Assembly (NCBI RefSeq): GCF_003627815.1
Contig: NZ_CP032698.1
Span: 3,658,001-3,722,000 of the forward strand
Length of the DNA stretch: 64,000 nucleotides
Direction: 5' to 3'
Source: Streptomyces hundungensis
GTDB taxonomy: Bacteria; Actinomycetota; Actinomycetes; Streptomycetales; Streptomycetaceae
Positions 18,169 to 28,619 of the stretch are shown here, one piece after another. Numbering within the stretch: the stretch's first letter is position 1; each line of letters opens with the position of its first letter. A program made the position numbers and the translations under genes. The notes beneath the pieces are model-generated. The model did not search any database and was not told where the DNA came from. It saw only the letters and a program-made list of their open reading frames with translations.

Positions 18169-19395
18169 ATGTCCGAGCAGAGCCCGCTCGAACTGGCCGA
18201 GGGCGACCCCTTCGGCCCGCACAATCTCCCCTACGGCGTCTTCTCCACGCCGGGCCACCCCGAGGACCGCAGGGTCGGCGTCCGCATCGGCGACCACGTC
18301 CTGGACGCGGGCGCGGCGGCGCACGCGCTGGGCTCCCCGTACGCCGCGCTGCTCGCCAAGCCGAGCCTCAACCCGCTGCTCGCGGCCGGGCGCACGGCCT
18401 GGCGCGATGTACGCCGGGCGCTCACCGCCTGGGTGACGGTGCCCGCGCACCGCCCGGTGATAGAGCCCCTGCTCCACCCGCTCTCCGACGTCGAACTGCA
18501 CCTGCCGTACGAGGTCGCCGACTACGTCGACTTCTACGCGAGCGAGCACCACGCCACCAACGTCGGCCAGATCTTCCGCCCCGACGGCGCCGCGCTCACC
18601 CCCAACTGGAAGCATCTGCCGATCGGTTACCACGGCCGTTCCGGCACGATCGTCGTCTCGGGCACGGAGGTGCGCCGCCCCCAGGGCCAGCGCAAGGCCC
18701 CCACCGACCCGGCCCCCGTGTTCGGCCCGTCCGTCAAACTGGACATCGAGGCCGAGGTCGGCTTCGTGGTGGGCACGCCGTCCGAGCTGGGCACGCCGGT
18801 CGACCTGGCCTCCTTCGACGACCACGTCTTCGGCCTGTTCCTCCTCAACGACTGGTCCGCGCGGGACATCCAGGCCTGGGAGTACGTGCCGCTCGGCCCG
18901 TTCCTCGGCAAGTCCTTCGCGACGTCGGTCTCGGCGTGGGTCACCCCGCTGGAGGCCCTCACGGCGGCCCGCGTGGCGCCTCCGGCCCGCGACTTCCCCC
19001 TCCTGCCCTACCTCGACGATTCCGCCGACGAGGTCCCCGGCGGGTTCGACCTGCGCATCACGGTCTCGATCAACGGCACGCCCGTCGCCGAGCCGCCGTT
19101 CGCCTCCATGTACTGGACGGCCGCGCAGCAACTGGCCCACATGACGGTGAACGGCGCGTCCCTGCGCACCGGGGACGTGTACGGCTCGGGCACGGTCAGC
19201 GGCCCCGAGCGCGGGCAGCGCGGCTCGCTCCTCGAACTCACCTGGAACGGTACGGAGCCGGTGGAACTGCCGTCGGGCAAGCGGGCGTTCCTGGAGGACG
19301 GCGACGAGGTGACCCTCACGGCGTGGGCCCCCGGTCCGCACGGGGTCCCCGTGGGCCTGGGCGAAGTCCGGGGCGTCATCACCCCGTCCCCCTGA
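18169..19395 (+). CDS. fahA: fumarylacetoacetase
   Basis: A 408-residue enzyme for the last step of tyrosine and homogentisate breakdown: fumarylacetoacetate to fumarate plus acetoacetate. The metal and catalytic residues known from mouse FAH are all present with a constant offset: Asp121 and His128 (VDFYASEHHATNVG), Glu194 and Glu196 (LDIEAEVG), Asp228 (NDWSARDIQ) and Lys248 (FLGKSF). The N-terminal SH3-like domain covers about residues 1-115. The ATG at 18169 follows GAGGCAGG and matches the family start; the frame stays open upstream only through repeat DNA. No other homogentisate-pathway gene is adjacent. The gene is bracketed by inverted repeat arms. Confidence 0.95.
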   Translation: MSEQSPLELAEGDPFGPHNLPYGVFSTPGHPEDRRVGVRIGDHVLDAGAAAHALGSPYAALLAKPSLNPLLAAGRTAWRDVRRALTAWVTVPAHRPVIEPLLHPLSDVELHLPYEVADYVDFYASEHHATNVGQIFRPDGAALTPNWKHLPIGYHGRSGTIVVSGTEVRRPQGQRKAPTDPAPVFGPSVKLDIEAEVGFVVGTPSELGTPVDLASFDDHVFGLFLLNDWSARDIQAWEYVPLGPFLGKSFATSVSAWVTPLEALTAARVAPPARDFPLLPYLDDSADEVPGGFDLRITVSINGTPVAEPPFASMYWTAAQQLAHMTVNGASLRTGDVYGSGTVSGPERGQRGSLLELTWNGTEPVELPSGKRAFLEDGDEVTLTAWAPGPHGVPVGLGEVRGVITPSP

Positions 19396-19404
19396 CCCCG
19401 CCCC

Positions 19405-19432
19405 CCCGGGCGCTCCGAGCGGGGCGCCCGGG
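19405..19432 (+). terminator. terminator hairpin after fahA
   Basis: CCCGGGCGC (19405-19413) and GCGCCCGGG (19424-19432) form a perfect 9-bp stem with a 10-nt loop, starting 10 nt after the stop. Confidence 0.7.
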
Positions 19433-19456
19433 TCCCTCCCAGCACGCCCGGCGACA

Positions 19457-19736
19457 CAGTTCCCCGCGCCCCCAACCCCCGTTCGCCTGCGAGCCGTGGT
19501 CACTCCTCGCGCAGTTCCCCGCGCCCCCAAATAACCCGTTTTCGTCTGCGGGCCGTACGGGGCTGGTCGCGCAGTTCCCCGCGCCCCTAAAGACCCTTCG
19601 GTCTGCGGACCGTGGTCGCTTCTCGCGCCGTTCCCCGCGCCCCTTAACTACGCGGTGCTGGGGCACCTTCAGCCTGTCCGGCGATTGAGGACGAGCGGCC
19701 TTCAGGCGCGATACGGGGTCTGGGGCGGAGCCCCAG
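19457..19736. repeat. intergenic modular repeat island 3 and right arm of the fahA-flanking inverted repeat
   Basis: Between fahA and recQ are partial or full A modules (rc form) at 19457, 19510, 19570 and a variant at 19626, then D (about 19675-19710) and B (19720-19736). Bases 19457-19603 mirror 17834-17980 almost exactly. Polarity is A-A-A-A-D-B, as in islands 1 and 4. No gene is supported here. The B hairpin 19720-19736 sits 20 nt after the recQ stop and could end its transcript. Confidence 0.85.
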
Positions 19737-19755
19737 CGAGCGGGGGCCGTCGGGG

Positions 19756-21618
19756 CTAGGGGGCTTCGGACAGTACGGTCAGCACCGCTTCGCCGTACTT
19801 CGCCCGCTTCGCCTCCCCCACCCCACCCACCGCGGACAACTCCTCCAACGACCCCGGCCGAACCGTCGCGATCTCCCGCAACGTCGCATCGTGGAAGATG
19901 ACATACGCCGGAACCCCCGCCTCCTTCGCCTGCGCCCCCCGCCACGCCCGCAGCGCCTCGAAGACCGGAACCACCTCGGGCGGCAGGTCGGCCGCCGCCG
20001 CGGCGGACTTCTTCGACGCGCTCCGCGAAGCCGCCCGCACCGCCTTCTCGGGCTCCGTCCGCATCCGGACCTCCCGTCGGCCGCCGAGCACCTCCCCGCT
20101 CGCCTCGGTCAGCACCAGCGTGCCGTACTCGCCCTCCACCGCGAGCAGCCCCTGGGCGAGCAACTGCCGTACCACGCCCCGCCATTGCGGCTCGGAGAGG
20201 TCTTCGCCGATGCCGAAGACGGACAGCGCGTCATGGTCGAACTGGATGACCTTCGCGGTCCTGCGGCCGAGCAGGATGTCGATGATCTGGCCCGCGCCGA
20301 ACTTCTGGTTCCGCTCGCGCTGGAGGCGTACGACCGTGGAGAGCGCCTTCTGCGCGGCCACCGTGCCGTCCCACGTCTGCGGCGGGGTCAGGCAGGTGTC
20401 GCAGTTGCCGCAGTTCGCGGCCGGGGCCTCCTGCCCGAAGTAGCCGAGCAGTTGAGCACGCCGGCACGAGGCGGTCTCGCAGAGTGCCAGCATCGCGTCG
20501 AGGTGGGCGGCGGCCCGGCGCCGGAACGCCTCGTCGCCCTCGCCGCCCTGGATCATCTTCCGCTGCTGCACGACGTCCTGGAGCCCGTACGCCATCCAGG
20601 CCGTGGAGGGCATGCCGTCACGTCCCGCGCGGCCGGTCTCCTGGTAGTAGCCCTCGACCGACTTGGGCAGGTCGAGGTGGGCCACGAACCGCACGTCCGG
20701 CTTGTCGATGCCCATCCCGAAGGCGATGGTCGCCACCACCACCAGGCCCTCCTCCCGCAGGAAGCGGGACTGGTGGAGCGCGCGCGTGCCGCCGTCGAGC
20801 CCGGCGTGGTACGGGACGGCCTGGACGCCGTTGTCGCTCAGGTACTGCGCGGTCTTGTCCACCGAGGCCCGCGAGAGGCAGTAGACGATGCCCGCGTCCC
20901 CGTCGTGCTCCTCCTTGAGGAAGGCGAGGAGCTGCTTCTTCGGGTCGTTCTTCGGCACGATCCGGTACTGGATGTTCGGCCGGTCGAAGCTCGCCACGAA
21001 GTGCCGGGCGTCCGGCATGCCGAGGCGCTGGGTGATCTCGCGGTGGGTGGCGTCCGTGGCGGTGGCGGTGAGCGCGATACGGGGCACGTCGGCCCAGCGC
21101 TCGCCGAGCAGGGACAGGGCGAGGTAGTCGGGGCGGAAGTCGTGGCCCCACTGGGCGACGCAGTGCGCCTCGTCGATGGCGAAGACGGAGATCTTGGCGC
21201 GGGAGAGGAGGTCGAGGGTGGCTTCCACGCGGAGCCGCTCGGGGGCCAGATAGAGCAGGTCGAGCTCGCCGGCGAGAAGCTCGGCCTCGACCGTGCGGCG
21301 CTCGTCGAAGTCCTGCGTGGAGTTGATGAACCCGGCGCGTACGCCGAGGGCGCGCAGCGCGTCGACCTGGTCCTGCATCAGGGCGATGAGGGGGGAGACC
21401 ACGACGCCCGTACCTGGCCTGACCAGCGCGGGGATCTGGTAGCAGAGCGACTTTCCACCGCCGGTGGGCATGAGGACGACGGCGTCGCCGCCCGCCACGA
21501 CGTGCTCGATGACCTCGCCCTGGGCGCCTCGGAATGCGTCGTATCCGAAGACGCGGTGCAGGGTCCGCAGGGCTTCGGTCTCCGCGGTCCTGGTCTGCGT
21601 TCCACCCACTGCGCTCAT
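19756..21618 (-). CDS. recQ: RecQ family ATP-dependent DNA helicase
   Basis: A 620-residue 3'-5' helicase. Motifs in order: [12 protein letters not shown] (motif 0, about 29-40), Walker A MPTGGGKS (about 50-57), DEAHC (motif II), GIVYCLSR and [13 protein letters not shown] (motif VI). The RecQ-Ct zinc site uses cysteines in [12 protein letters not shown] and CGNCDTC. A C-terminal HRDC domain follows ([24 protein letters not shown] onward, in shorter blocks) and ends [13 protein letters not shown]. It unwinds forked and recombination intermediates. It is a single gene, bounded on both sides by repeat islands; its start is in a plain GC-rich region without a recognisable promoter. Confidence 0.95.
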   Translation of the reverse strand: MSAVGGTQTRTAETEALRTLHRVFGYDAFRGAQGEVIEHVVAGGDAVVLMPTGGGKSLCYQIPALVRPGTGVVVSPLIALMQDQVDALRALGVRAGFINSTQDFDERRTVEAELLAGELDLLYLAPERLRVEATLDLLSRAKISVFAIDEAHCVAQWGHDFRPDYLALSLLGERWADVPRIALTATATDATHREITQRLGMPDARHFVASFDRPNIQYRIVPKNDPKKQLLAFLKEEHDGDAGIVYCLSRASVDKTAQYLSDNGVQAVPYHAGLDGGTRALHQSRFLREEGLVVVATIAFGMGIDKPDVRFVAHLDLPKSVEGYYQETGRAGRDGMPSTAWMAYGLQDVVQQRKMIQGGEGDEAFRRRAAAHLDAMLALCETASCRRAQLLGYFGQEAPAANCGNCDTCLTPPQTWDGTVAAQKALSTVVRLQRERNQKFGAGQIIDILLGRRTAKVIQFDHDALSVFGIGEDLSEPQWRGVVRQLLAQGLLAVEGEYGTLVLTEASGEVLGGRREVRMRTEPEKAVRAASRSASKKSAAAAADLPPEVVPVFEALRAWRGAQAKEAGVPAYVIFHDATLREIATVRPGSLEELSAVGGVGEAKRAKYGEAVLTVLSEAP

Positions 21619-21801
21619 CGCTCTGTCCCCCGTACTGGTCCGTCTGCCTCACCGTTCACCCTCGCAACGATAGGCTCCCGCGCGGACACCCCCCGAGTTA
21701 TCCACAACCCCGCCCCCCTACCGAGGCCCGCCCCACCCCAAACCCCCCGAGCCCCCACCCCCACCCCGCCACCTCTCCACCCACTTCCCCCCGGCCCCCT
21801 C

Positions 21802-22228
21802 GCGCAGTTCCCCGCGCCCCCAAAAACCCGTCTTCGCCCGCAGACCGTACGGGGCTGATCGCGCAGTTCCCCGCGCCCTTAACCCTCTCGACCCTGCGGA
21901 CCGTGCCCGCTTCTCGCGCAGTTCCTCGCGCCCCTAGCAGGATCGGTGCTGGCCAGCACCGGCCACCTCAGCCCGTCCGGCGATTGAGGACGAGCGCCCT
22001 TAAGGCGCGAACGGGGGTGCAGGGGGCGGAGCCCCCGCCGGGGTGCGAGGGGCGGAGCCCCTCAGGGGGTCTGGGGCGGAGCCCCAGGGGCCGAACCTTC
22101 CTACCCGCTGCACGGGCGGGTGGGTGGGCGAACGCGTCGGGGTCTGGGGCGGAGCCCCAGGGGCCGGACCCAGCCAACCCCCGTCACGGGCGGGTGGGTG
22201 GGCAAAGGGCCTGGGGCCGAGCCCCAGG
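21802..22228. repeat. intergenic modular repeat island 4
   Basis: The 695-nt gap between recQ and nuoN holds three A modules in rc form (21802-21820, then variants at 21861-21879 and 21916-21934) and D (about 21976-22010). Next comes a run of B-type hairpins, three in a row near 22024, 22050 and 22071 and others at 22144 and 22211, interleaved with C stretches (22111-22130, 22184-22205). Order and polarity match islands 1 and 3. Bases 21619-21800 are C-rich and I see nothing in them. Confidence 0.8.
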
Positions 22229-22267
22229 GAAAAGGCAGCCCGCGCCGCCCTGGGGAAACACGGAGGC

Positions 22268-22292
22268 CCCGGCGCCACCCACCCGCGCCGGG
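22268..22292 (-). terminator. probable terminator of the nuo operon
   Basis: CCCGGCGC (22268-22275) and GCGCCGGG (22285-22292) give an 8-bp stem with a 9-nt loop, starting 21 nt beyond the nuoN stop. Confidence 0.55.
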
Positions 22293-22313
22293 ACCCCGCA
22301 CCACCCAAAAGAC

Positions 22314-23966
22314 CTACCGCACAAACACCCCCGCATGCCGCGCAAGCTCAAGGAAGTACTGCGGCGCCACGCCCAACACCAGCGTCACCACCACCCCCAC
22401 CCCGATCGCCGTCATCGTGAGCGGCGAAGCCACCGCCACCGTCGGCCCGTCCGCCTTCGGCTCGCTGAAGAACATCAGCACGATCACCCGGATGTAGAAG
22501 AACGCCGCCACGGCGGAGGAGATCACACCGATCACGACCAGCGCCCCCGCACCCCCCTCCGCCGCCGCCTTGAACACGGCGAACTTCCCGGAGAAGCCGG
22601 AGGTCAGCGGGATGCCCGCGAAGGCGAGCAGGAAGACGGCGAAGACCGCCGCGACCAGTGGCGAGCGGCGGCCGAGCCCGGCCCACTTCGACAGGTGCGT
22701 CGCCTCGCCGCCCGCGTCCCGCACGAGCGTGACCACGGCGAACGCGCCGATCGTCACGAAGGAGTACGCCGCCAGGTAGAAAAGGACCGAGGAGATGCCG
22801 TCCGCGTTGGTGGCGATGACACCGGCCAGGATGAACCCTGCGTGCGCGATCGAGGAGTACGCGAGGAGCCGTTTGATGTCGGTCTGGGTGATGGCGACGA
22901 CCGCGCCGCCCAGCATCGTGATGATCGCGACGCCCCACATGACCGGCCGCCAGTCCCAGCTCATGCCGGGCAGCACCACGTACAGCAGGCGGAGCAGCGC
23001 GCCGAAGGCCGCGACCTTGGTGGCCGCCGCCATGAAGCCGGTGACCGGGGTCGGGGCGCCCTGGTAGACGTCCGGCGTCCACATGTGGAACGGGACCGCG
23101 CCGACCTTGAACAGCAGGCCCATCAGCAGCATCGCGCCGCCGATGAGCAGCAGCGCGTCGTTGCCCATGGTGCCGGCGAGCGCCGGGTCCACGTTCTGGA
23201 CGGAGCCGCTGATGACGTCGGCGATCCTGGAGTACGTGACCGAGCCCGCGTAGCCGTACAGGAGCGCGATGCCGAAGAGCAGGAAGGCCGAGGAGAACGC
23301 GCCGAGCAGGAAGTACTTGACCGCCGCCTCCTGCGACATGAGCCGCTTGCGGCGGGCGAGGGCGCACAGCAGGTAGAGCGGGAGGGAGAAGACCTCCAGG
23401 GCCACGAACAGGGTCAACAGGTCGTTCGCGGCCGGGAAGACCAGCATCCCGGAGACCGCGAACAGGGCCAGCGGGAAGACCTCGGTGGTGGTGAACCCGG
23501 CTTTGACGGCGGCCTTCTCGCTGTCGCTGCCGGGCACCGAGGCCGCCTGCGCGGCGAAGGAGTCCACCTTGTTGCCGTGCGCCACCGGGTCCAGGCGCCG
23601 CTCGGCGAAGGTGAAGACCGCCACGATGGAGGCGAGCAGGATCGTGCCCTGGAGGAAGAGCGCCGGGCCGTCGACGGCGACCGCGCCCATGGCCGCGATG
23701 TGGGCCTTGGTCGTGCCGTAGCCGCCGGCCGCGAGGCCGACCACCGCCGCGAAGGCGGCGGCGAGCGCGACCACCGACAGGAAGAGCTGCGTGTAGTAGC
23801 GGGCGCGGCGCGGGACGAAGGCCTCCACGAGGACGCCGACGATCGCCGCGCCGACCACGATCAGCGTGGGCGCGAGCTGGGCGTACTCGATGTGCGGCGC
23901 GGGGATCTTGTCCAGCTTCCCCTCGGCCGCCGTGGTCCACAGGCTGTGGACAGCTGATGAGCTCAC
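22314..23966 (-). CDS. nuoN: NADH-quinone oxidoreductase subunit N
   Basis: A 550-residue antiporter-like subunit with about 14 membrane helices. It has the NuoN-type LFVALEVFSLPLYLL and, later, TDIKRLLAYSSIAHAGFILAG, which carries the conserved helix-break Lys/His residues of the proton channel. It is the last gene of the nuo operon and its start overlaps the nuoM stop by 4 nt. The N-terminus has a hydrophilic stretch of about 28 residues before the first helix. It forms one of the three antiporter-like proton paths of complex I. Confidence 0.95.
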   Translation of the reverse strand: MSSSAVHSLWTTAAEGKLDKIPAPHIEYAQLAPTLIVVGAAIVGVLVEAFVPRRARYYTQLFLSVVALAAAFAAVVGLAAGGYGTTKAHIAAMGAVAVDGPALFLQGTILLASIVAVFTFAERRLDPVAHGNKVDSFAAQAASVPGSDSEKAAVKAGFTTTEVFPLALFAVSGMLVFPAANDLLTLFVALEVFSLPLYLLCALARRKRLMSQEAAVKYFLLGAFSSAFLLFGIALLYGYAGSVTYSRIADVISGSVQNVDPALAGTMGNDALLLIGGAMLLMGLLFKVGAVPFHMWTPDVYQGAPTPVTGFMAAATKVAAFGALLRLLYVVLPGMSWDWRPVMWGVAIITMLGGAVVAITQTDIKRLLAYSSIAHAGFILAGVIATNADGISSVLFYLAAYSFVTIGAFAVVTLVRDAGGEATHLSKWAGLGRRSPLVAAVFAVFLLAFAGIPLTSGFSGKFAVFKAAAEGGAGALVVIGVISSAVAAFFYIRVIVLMFFSEPKADGPTVAVASPLTMTAIGVGVVVTLVLGVAPQYFLELARHAGVFVR

Positions 23967-25534
23967 TTGGCCGCCTCCACCACCGGGTTGGGGTCCTTCT
24001 TCTGTACGTCCGACATGGTCTGGCGGACCGCCGGGTTGACGATGTCCGTCAGCGGCTTCGGGTAGACCCCGAGGAAGATCAGCAGCCCGATCAGCGGGGC
24101 CACCACGAGCAGTTCGCGGACCTTGAGGTCGGGCATGCCCTGGACCTCGGCCTTGACCGGGCCCGTCATCGTCCGCTGGTAGAGGACGAGGACGTAGAGC
24201 GCGGCGAGGACGATGCCGAGGGTGGCGACCACGCCCGCCACCGGGTAGCGGCTGAACGTGCCGACCAGGACCAGGAATTCACTCACGAAGGGCGCGAGGC
24301 CCGGCAGCGAGAGGGTGGCGAGGCCGCCGATCAGGAACGTGCCGGCCAGCACCGGGGCGACTTTCTGGACGCCGCCGTAGTCCGCGATGAGCCGGGAGCC
24401 GCGCCGCGAGATCAGGAAGCCGGCCACCAGCATCAGCGCGGCCGTCGAGATCCCGTGGTTGACCATGTAGAGCGTGGCGCCGGACTGGCCCTGGCTGGTC
24501 ATCGCGAAGATGCCCATGATGATGAAGCCGAAGTGCGAGATCGACGCGTACGCCACCAGGCGCTTGATGTCCCGCTGGCCGACCGCGAGCAGCGCTCCGT
24601 AGATGATGCTGATCACGGCGAGGACCACGATCACCGGCGTCGCCCACTTGCTGGCCTCCGGGAAGAGCTGGAGGCAGAAGCGGAGCATCGCGAAGGTGCC
24701 GACCTTGTCGACGACCGCGGTGATCAGCACGGCGACCGGCGCGGTCGCCTCGCCCATGGCGTTGGGCAGCCAGGTGTGCAGCGGCCACAGCGGGGCCTTC
24801 ACCGCGAAGGCGAAGAAGAAGCCGAGGAACAGGAGCCGCTCGGTGTTGGTCGCCATGTGGAGCGAGCCGCTCGCGCGGGCCGCGGCGATCTCGTTCAGCG
24901 AGAACGAGCCCGCCACCACGTACAGGCCGATGACGGCGGCCAGCATGATGAGCCCGCCGACCAGGTTGTAGAGCAGGAACTTGACGGCCGCGTACGAGCG
25001 TTGGGTCGCCGCCGCCTCGTCGCCCCCGGCGTGGGCCCGGTCGCCGAAGCCGCCGATGAGGAAGTACATCGGGATGAGCATGGCTTCGAACAGGATGTAG
25101 AAGAGGAAGACGTCGGTGGCTTCGAAGGAGAGGACCACCATTGCCTCGACGGCGAGGATCAGGGCGAAGAAGCCCTGGGTGGGCCGCCAGCGACTGCTGT
25201 GGGTTTCCAGGGGGTCGGCGTCGTGCCAGCCGGCCGCGATGATGAACGGGATGAGCAGCGCGGTGAGCCCGATGAGGGCCACCCCGATGCCGTCCACGCC
25301 CAGTTCGTAGCGGACACCGAAGTCCTTGATCCAGGCATGGGACTCGGTCAACTGGTAGCGGGCGCCGCCCGGTTCGAAGCGGCCGAGCTGGATCGCGGCG
25401 AGCGCCAGGGTGCCCACCGAGACCAGCAGGGCCAGCCACTTGGCGGCGGTGCGCCGGGCCGCGGGGACCGCCGCGGTGGCGATCGCGCCGAGGGCCGGGA
25501 GGGCCGCCGTCGCGGTGAGGAGGGGGAAGGACAT
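23963..25534 (-). CDS. nuoM: NADH-quinone oxidoreductase subunit M
   Basis: A 523-residue antiporter-like membrane subunit. It has FEAMLIPMYFLIGGFG with the key membrane glutamate, AVKAPLWPLHTWLPNAMGEA with the channel lysine, and QRDIKRLVAYASISHFGFIIMG. About 14 helices, normal length. It starts 4 nt after nuoL stops and overlaps nuoN by 4 nt. It acts in the distal membrane arm of proton-pumping complex I. Confidence 0.97.
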   Translation of the reverse strand: MSFPLLTATAALPALGAIATAAVPAARRTAAKWLALLVSVGTLALAAIQLGRFEPGGARYQLTESHAWIKDFGVRYELGVDGIGVALIGLTALLIPFIIAAGWHDADPLETHSSRWRPTQGFFALILAVEAMVVLSFEATDVFLFYILFEAMLIPMYFLIGGFGDRAHAGGDEAAATQRSYAAVKFLLYNLVGGLIMLAAVIGLYVVAGSFSLNEIAAARASGSLHMATNTERLLFLGFFFAFAVKAPLWPLHTWLPNAMGEATAPVAVLITAVVDKVGTFAMLRFCLQLFPEASKWATPVIVVLAVISIIYGALLAVGQRDIKRLVAYASISHFGFIIMGIFAMTSQGQSGATLYMVNHGISTAALMLVAGFLISRRGSRLIADYGGVQKVAPVLAGTFLIGGLATLSLPGLAPFVSEFLVLVGTFSRYPVAGVVATLGIVLAALYVLVLYQRTMTGPVKAEVQGMPDLKVRELLVVAPLIGLLIFLGVYPKPLTDIVNPAVRQTMSDVQKKDPNPVVEAAK

Positions 25535-25537
25535 GGT

Positions 25538-27484
25538 TTACACCGCCCTCATCAGCAGAGTCGCGGCGATGATCACCACAGCACCTCCGAACATCGAGAC
25601 CGCGTAGCTGCGGGCGAAGCCGTTCTGTAGCTTGCGCAGCCGGCCGGAGAGCCCGCCGACCGAGGCGGCGGTTCCATTGACGACTCCATCGACCAGGCTG
25701 TGGTCGAGGTAGACGAGCGAGCGGGTGAGGTGTTCGCCGCCGCGGACCAGGACCACGTGGTTGAAGTCGTCCTGGAGCAGGTCGCGGCGGGCGGCCCGGG
25801 TGAGCAGCGAGCCGCGCGGGGCGACGACCGGGACGGGCTTTCGCCCGTACTGCGCGACCGCGAGGCCGACGCCGATCAGCAGACAGACGACGGTGGCGCC
25901 GGTGACGGTCCACTCGCCGAGCGGCGAGTCGCCGTGGTCGAAGGAGGTGACCGGCTCCAGCCACTTCACGAACCGGTCGCCGATGCCGAAGACTCCGCCC
26001 GCGAAGACCGAGCCGAAGGCGAGGACGATCATGGGGATCGTCATGGACTTCGGGGACTCGTGCGGGTGCGGCTCGTCGTGGGCGCCGCGCGTCTCGGCGG
26101 CGGGCTCCACGCTCGGCTCGGCCGGCGAGGGGGTCTTCGCGTTCCGCCAGCGCTCCTCACCGAAGAAGGTCAGGACCATCACGCGTGTCATGTAGTACGC
26201 GGTGATCGCGGCGCCGAGCAGGGTGACCGCGCCGAGGATCCAGCCCTCGGTGCCGCCCTTCGCGAACGCCGCCTCGATGATCTTGTCCTTGGAGAAGAAG
26301 CCGGACAGGCCCGGGAAGCCGATGATCGCGAGGTAGCCGAGGCCGAAGGTGACGAAGGTGACCGGCATGTACGTGCGCAGGCCTCCGTACTTCCGCATGT
26401 CCACCTCGTCGTTCATGCCGTGCATGACCGAGCCGGCGCCGAGGAAGAGACCGGCCTTGAAGAAGCCGTGCGTCACCAGGTGCATGATCGCGAACGCGTA
26501 GCCGATCGGGCCGAGGCCGGTGGCCAGGATCATGTAGCCGATCTGCGACATCGTGGAGCCGGCCAGCGCCTTCTTGATGTCGTCCTTGGCGCAACCGACG
26601 ATCGCACCGAACAGGAGCGTGACCGCGCCGACGACCACGACGGCCGTCTGGACGTCGGGCACCGCGTTGAAGATCGCGCCGGAGCGGGTGATCAGATAGA
26701 CGCCGGCGGTGACCATGGTCGCCGCGTGGATCAGGGCCGAGACCGGGGTCGGGCCCTCCATCGCGTCACCGAGCCAGGACTGGAGCGGCACCTGGGCCGA
26801 CTTGCCGCAGGCGGCCAGCAGGAGCATCAGGCCGATCGCGGTGTCCCGGCCCGAGCTCGCCCCGCCGGCCTCGCCGAGGACGGTGGTGAAGGCGAAGGAG
26901 CCGAACGTCGTGAACATCACCATGATCGCGATGGAGAGGCCCATGTCACCGACCCGGTTGACCAGGAAGGCCTTCTTGGCGGCGGTCGCCGCGCTGGGCT
27001 TGTGCTGCCAGAAGCCGATGAGCAGATAGGACGCGAGACCCACGCCCTCCCAACCGACGTACAGCAGAAGGTAGTTGTCGGCGAGGACCAGGAGCAGCAT
27101 CGCCGCGAGGAACAGGTTGAGGTAGCCGAAGAAGCGCCGGCGGTTCTCGTCGTGCTCCATGTAGCCGATCGAGTAGATGTGGATCAGCGTGCCCACACCG
27201 GTGATCAGCAGGACGAAGGTCATCGACAGCTGGTCGAGGTGGAAGCCGACGTTCGCCTGGAAGCCCTCGACCGGGACCCAGGTGAACAGGTGCTTGGCCA
27301 CGGTCCGGTGGTCGGCCGAGCGGCCCAGCATGTCGACGAAGAGCACCGCGCCGAGGACGAAGGACGCGCCCGCGAGCAGCGTGCCCAGCCAGTGGCCGAT
27401 CCCGTCCAGTCTCCGTCCGCCGCACAGCAGTACGGCCGCTCCGAGCAGAGGCGCCGCGATGAGCAGCGCAATGAGGTTGTCCAC
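25538..27484 (-). CDS. nuoL: NADH-quinone oxidoreductase subunit L
   Basis: A 648-residue subunit, the most distal antiporter-like one. The conserved Glu146 is in [18 protein letters not shown]. Other signatures are [20 protein letters not shown] and [18 protein letters not shown]. The C-terminal part after about residue 480 carries the lateral helix that couples the three proton channels, with a charged loop rich in Pro and Glu at about 445-480 ([16 protein letters not shown]). It lies 14 nt after nuoK and 3 nt before nuoM. Confidence 0.97.
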   Translation of the reverse strand: MDNLIALLIAAPLLGAAVLLCGGRRLDGIGHWLGTLLAGASFVLGAVLFVDMLGRSADHRTVAKHLFTWVPVEGFQANVGFHLDQLSMTFVLLITGVGTLIHIYSIGYMEHDENRRRFFGYLNLFLAAMLLLVLADNYLLLYVGWEGVGLASYLLIGFWQHKPSAATAAKKAFLVNRVGDMGLSIAIMVMFTTFGSFAFTTVLGEAGGASSGRDTAIGLMLLLAACGKSAQVPLQSWLGDAMEGPTPVSALIHAATMVTAGVYLITRSGAIFNAVPDVQTAVVVVGAVTLLFGAIVGCAKDDIKKALAGSTMSQIGYMILATGLGPIGYAFAIMHLVTHGFFKAGLFLGAGSVMHGMNDEVDMRKYGGLRTYMPVTFVTFGLGYLAIIGFPGLSGFFSKDKIIEAAFAKGGTEGWILGAVTLLGAAITAYYMTRVMVLTFFGEERWRNAKTPSPAEPSVEPAAETRGAHDEPHPHESPKSMTIPMIVLAFGSVFAGGVFGIGDRFVKWLEPVTSFDHGDSPLGEWTVTGATVVCLLIGVGLAVAQYGRKPVPVVAPRGSLLTRAARRDLLQDDFNHVVLVRGGEHLTRSLVYLDHSLVDGVVNGTAASVGGLSGRLRKLQNGFARSYAVSMFGGAVVIIAATLLMRAV

Positions 27485-27498
27485 GATTCAGCGTCCCC

Positions 27499-27798
27499 TT
27501 ACAGCTTCATCAGGCTGGCGTCGTCGACCGAGGCCGAGTGGCGGGAACGGAAGAGCGACACGATGATCGCGAGCCCGACCACGACCTCCGCGGCGGCGAC
27601 GACCATCGTGAAGAACGCGATGACCTGACCGTCGAGGTTGCCGTGCAGCCGGGAGAAGCACACGAAGGCGAGGTTGCAGGCGTTGAGCATCAGCTCGACG
27701 CACATGAAGACCACGATCGCGTTCCGCCTGATGAGCACCCCGGCGGCGCCGATGGTGAACAACAGGGCTGCCAGATAGAGGTAGTTGACCGGATTCAC
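27499..27798 (-). CDS. nuoK: NADH-quinone oxidoreductase subunit K
   Basis: A 99-residue protein with three membrane helices. It has [16 protein letters not shown], with the conserved Glu, and [17 protein letters not shown], with the second Glu; both are part of the proton path. The frame is open much further upstream, but the GTG at 27798 gives the exact family length and overlaps the nuoJ stop in a GTGA. Confidence 0.97.
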   Translation of the reverse strand: MNPVNYLYLAALLFTIGAAGVLIRRNAIVVFMCVELMLNACNLAFVCFSRLHGNLDGQVIAFFTMVVAAAEVVVGLAIIVSLFRSRHSASVDDASLMKL

Positions 27799-28619
27799 TT
27801 GACCGCCTCCTCGTCCCGGCCGAGCCGTTCCTCGGAGCGCTGCTCCAGGGCCTTGAGGTCGTCGAGCGCCTGCTGGGACACGTCGCGGATCTGGCCGCGG
27901 CCGCGGAGCGTCTGGTTGACGGTGAGCTCCGAGGGGGTGCCGTCGGGGAGCAGGCCCGCGATGTCCACCGCGTTGTGCCGGGCGTAGACGCCGGGGGCAG
28001 GCAGCGGGGGCAGGTGCTTGCCGCGTACGCGCTCCTCGGACATCTCGCGCTGGGTCTTGGCGCGTTCGGTGCGCTCCCGGTGGGTGAGCACCATCGCGCC
28101 GACCGCCGAGGTGATCAGCAGCGCGCCGGTGATCTCGAAGGCGAAGACGTACTTGGTGAAGATGAGGGCGGCGAGCCCTTCCACATTGCCGTTGGCGTTG
28201 GCCTGGCCGAGCCCGTTGAAGTTCTTCAGGGAGGCGTTGGCGATGCCCGCGATCAGGAGCACCCCGAAGCCGAGCCCGCAGGCCGCGGCCCACCAGCGCT
28301 GCCCCTTGATGGTCTCCTTCAGCGAGTCCGCCGCCGTGACGCCGACCAGCATGACGACGAAGAGGAACAGCATCATGATCGCGCCGGTGTAGACGACGAT
28401 CTGGACGACGCCCAGGAAGTACGCCCCGTTGGCGAGGTAGAAGACCGCCAGAATGATCATGGTGGCGGCCAGGCAGAGCGCGCTGTGCACGGCCTTCTTC
28501 ATGAGGATGGTGCACAGGGCGCCGATCACGGCGACCGTGCCGAGCACCCAGAACTGGAAGGCCTCCCCGGTGGAGGTGTGCGAGGCCGCGGCGGCCAGCG
28601 CGACGGTGGACGCGCTCAT
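27795..28619 (-). CDS. nuoJ: NADH-quinone oxidoreductase subunit J
   Basis: A 274-residue membrane subunit with five helices, including [21 protein letters not shown], the conserved pi-bulge helix of NuoJ (quoted in blocks of under 20 in the protein as [14 protein letters not shown] and LFLFVVML). The C-terminal 90 or so residues are a charged cytoplasmic tail typical of actinobacterial NuoJ. The ATG at 28619 overlaps nuoI by 4 nt and the stop overlaps nuoK by 4 nt. Confidence 0.95.
   Translation of the reverse strand: MSASTVALAAAASHTSTGEAFQFWVLGTVAVIGALCTILMKKAVHSALCLAATMIILAVFYLANGAYFLGVVQIVVYTGAIMMLFLFVVMLVGVTAADSLKETIKGQRWWAAACGLGFGVLLIAGIANASLKNFNGLGQANANGNVEGLAALIFTKYVFAFEITGALLITSAVGAMVLTHRERTERAKTQREMSEERVRGKHLPPLPAPGVYARHNAVDIAGLLPDGTPSELTVNQTLRGRGQIRDVSQQALDDLKALEQRSEERLGRDEEAVK

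Noticed and set aside
17794..19643. An insertion sequence or transposon around fahA, suggested by the inverted repeat arms.
   Set aside because: There is no transposase or resolvase and no target duplication that I can see; the arms are built from the dispersed repeat family.
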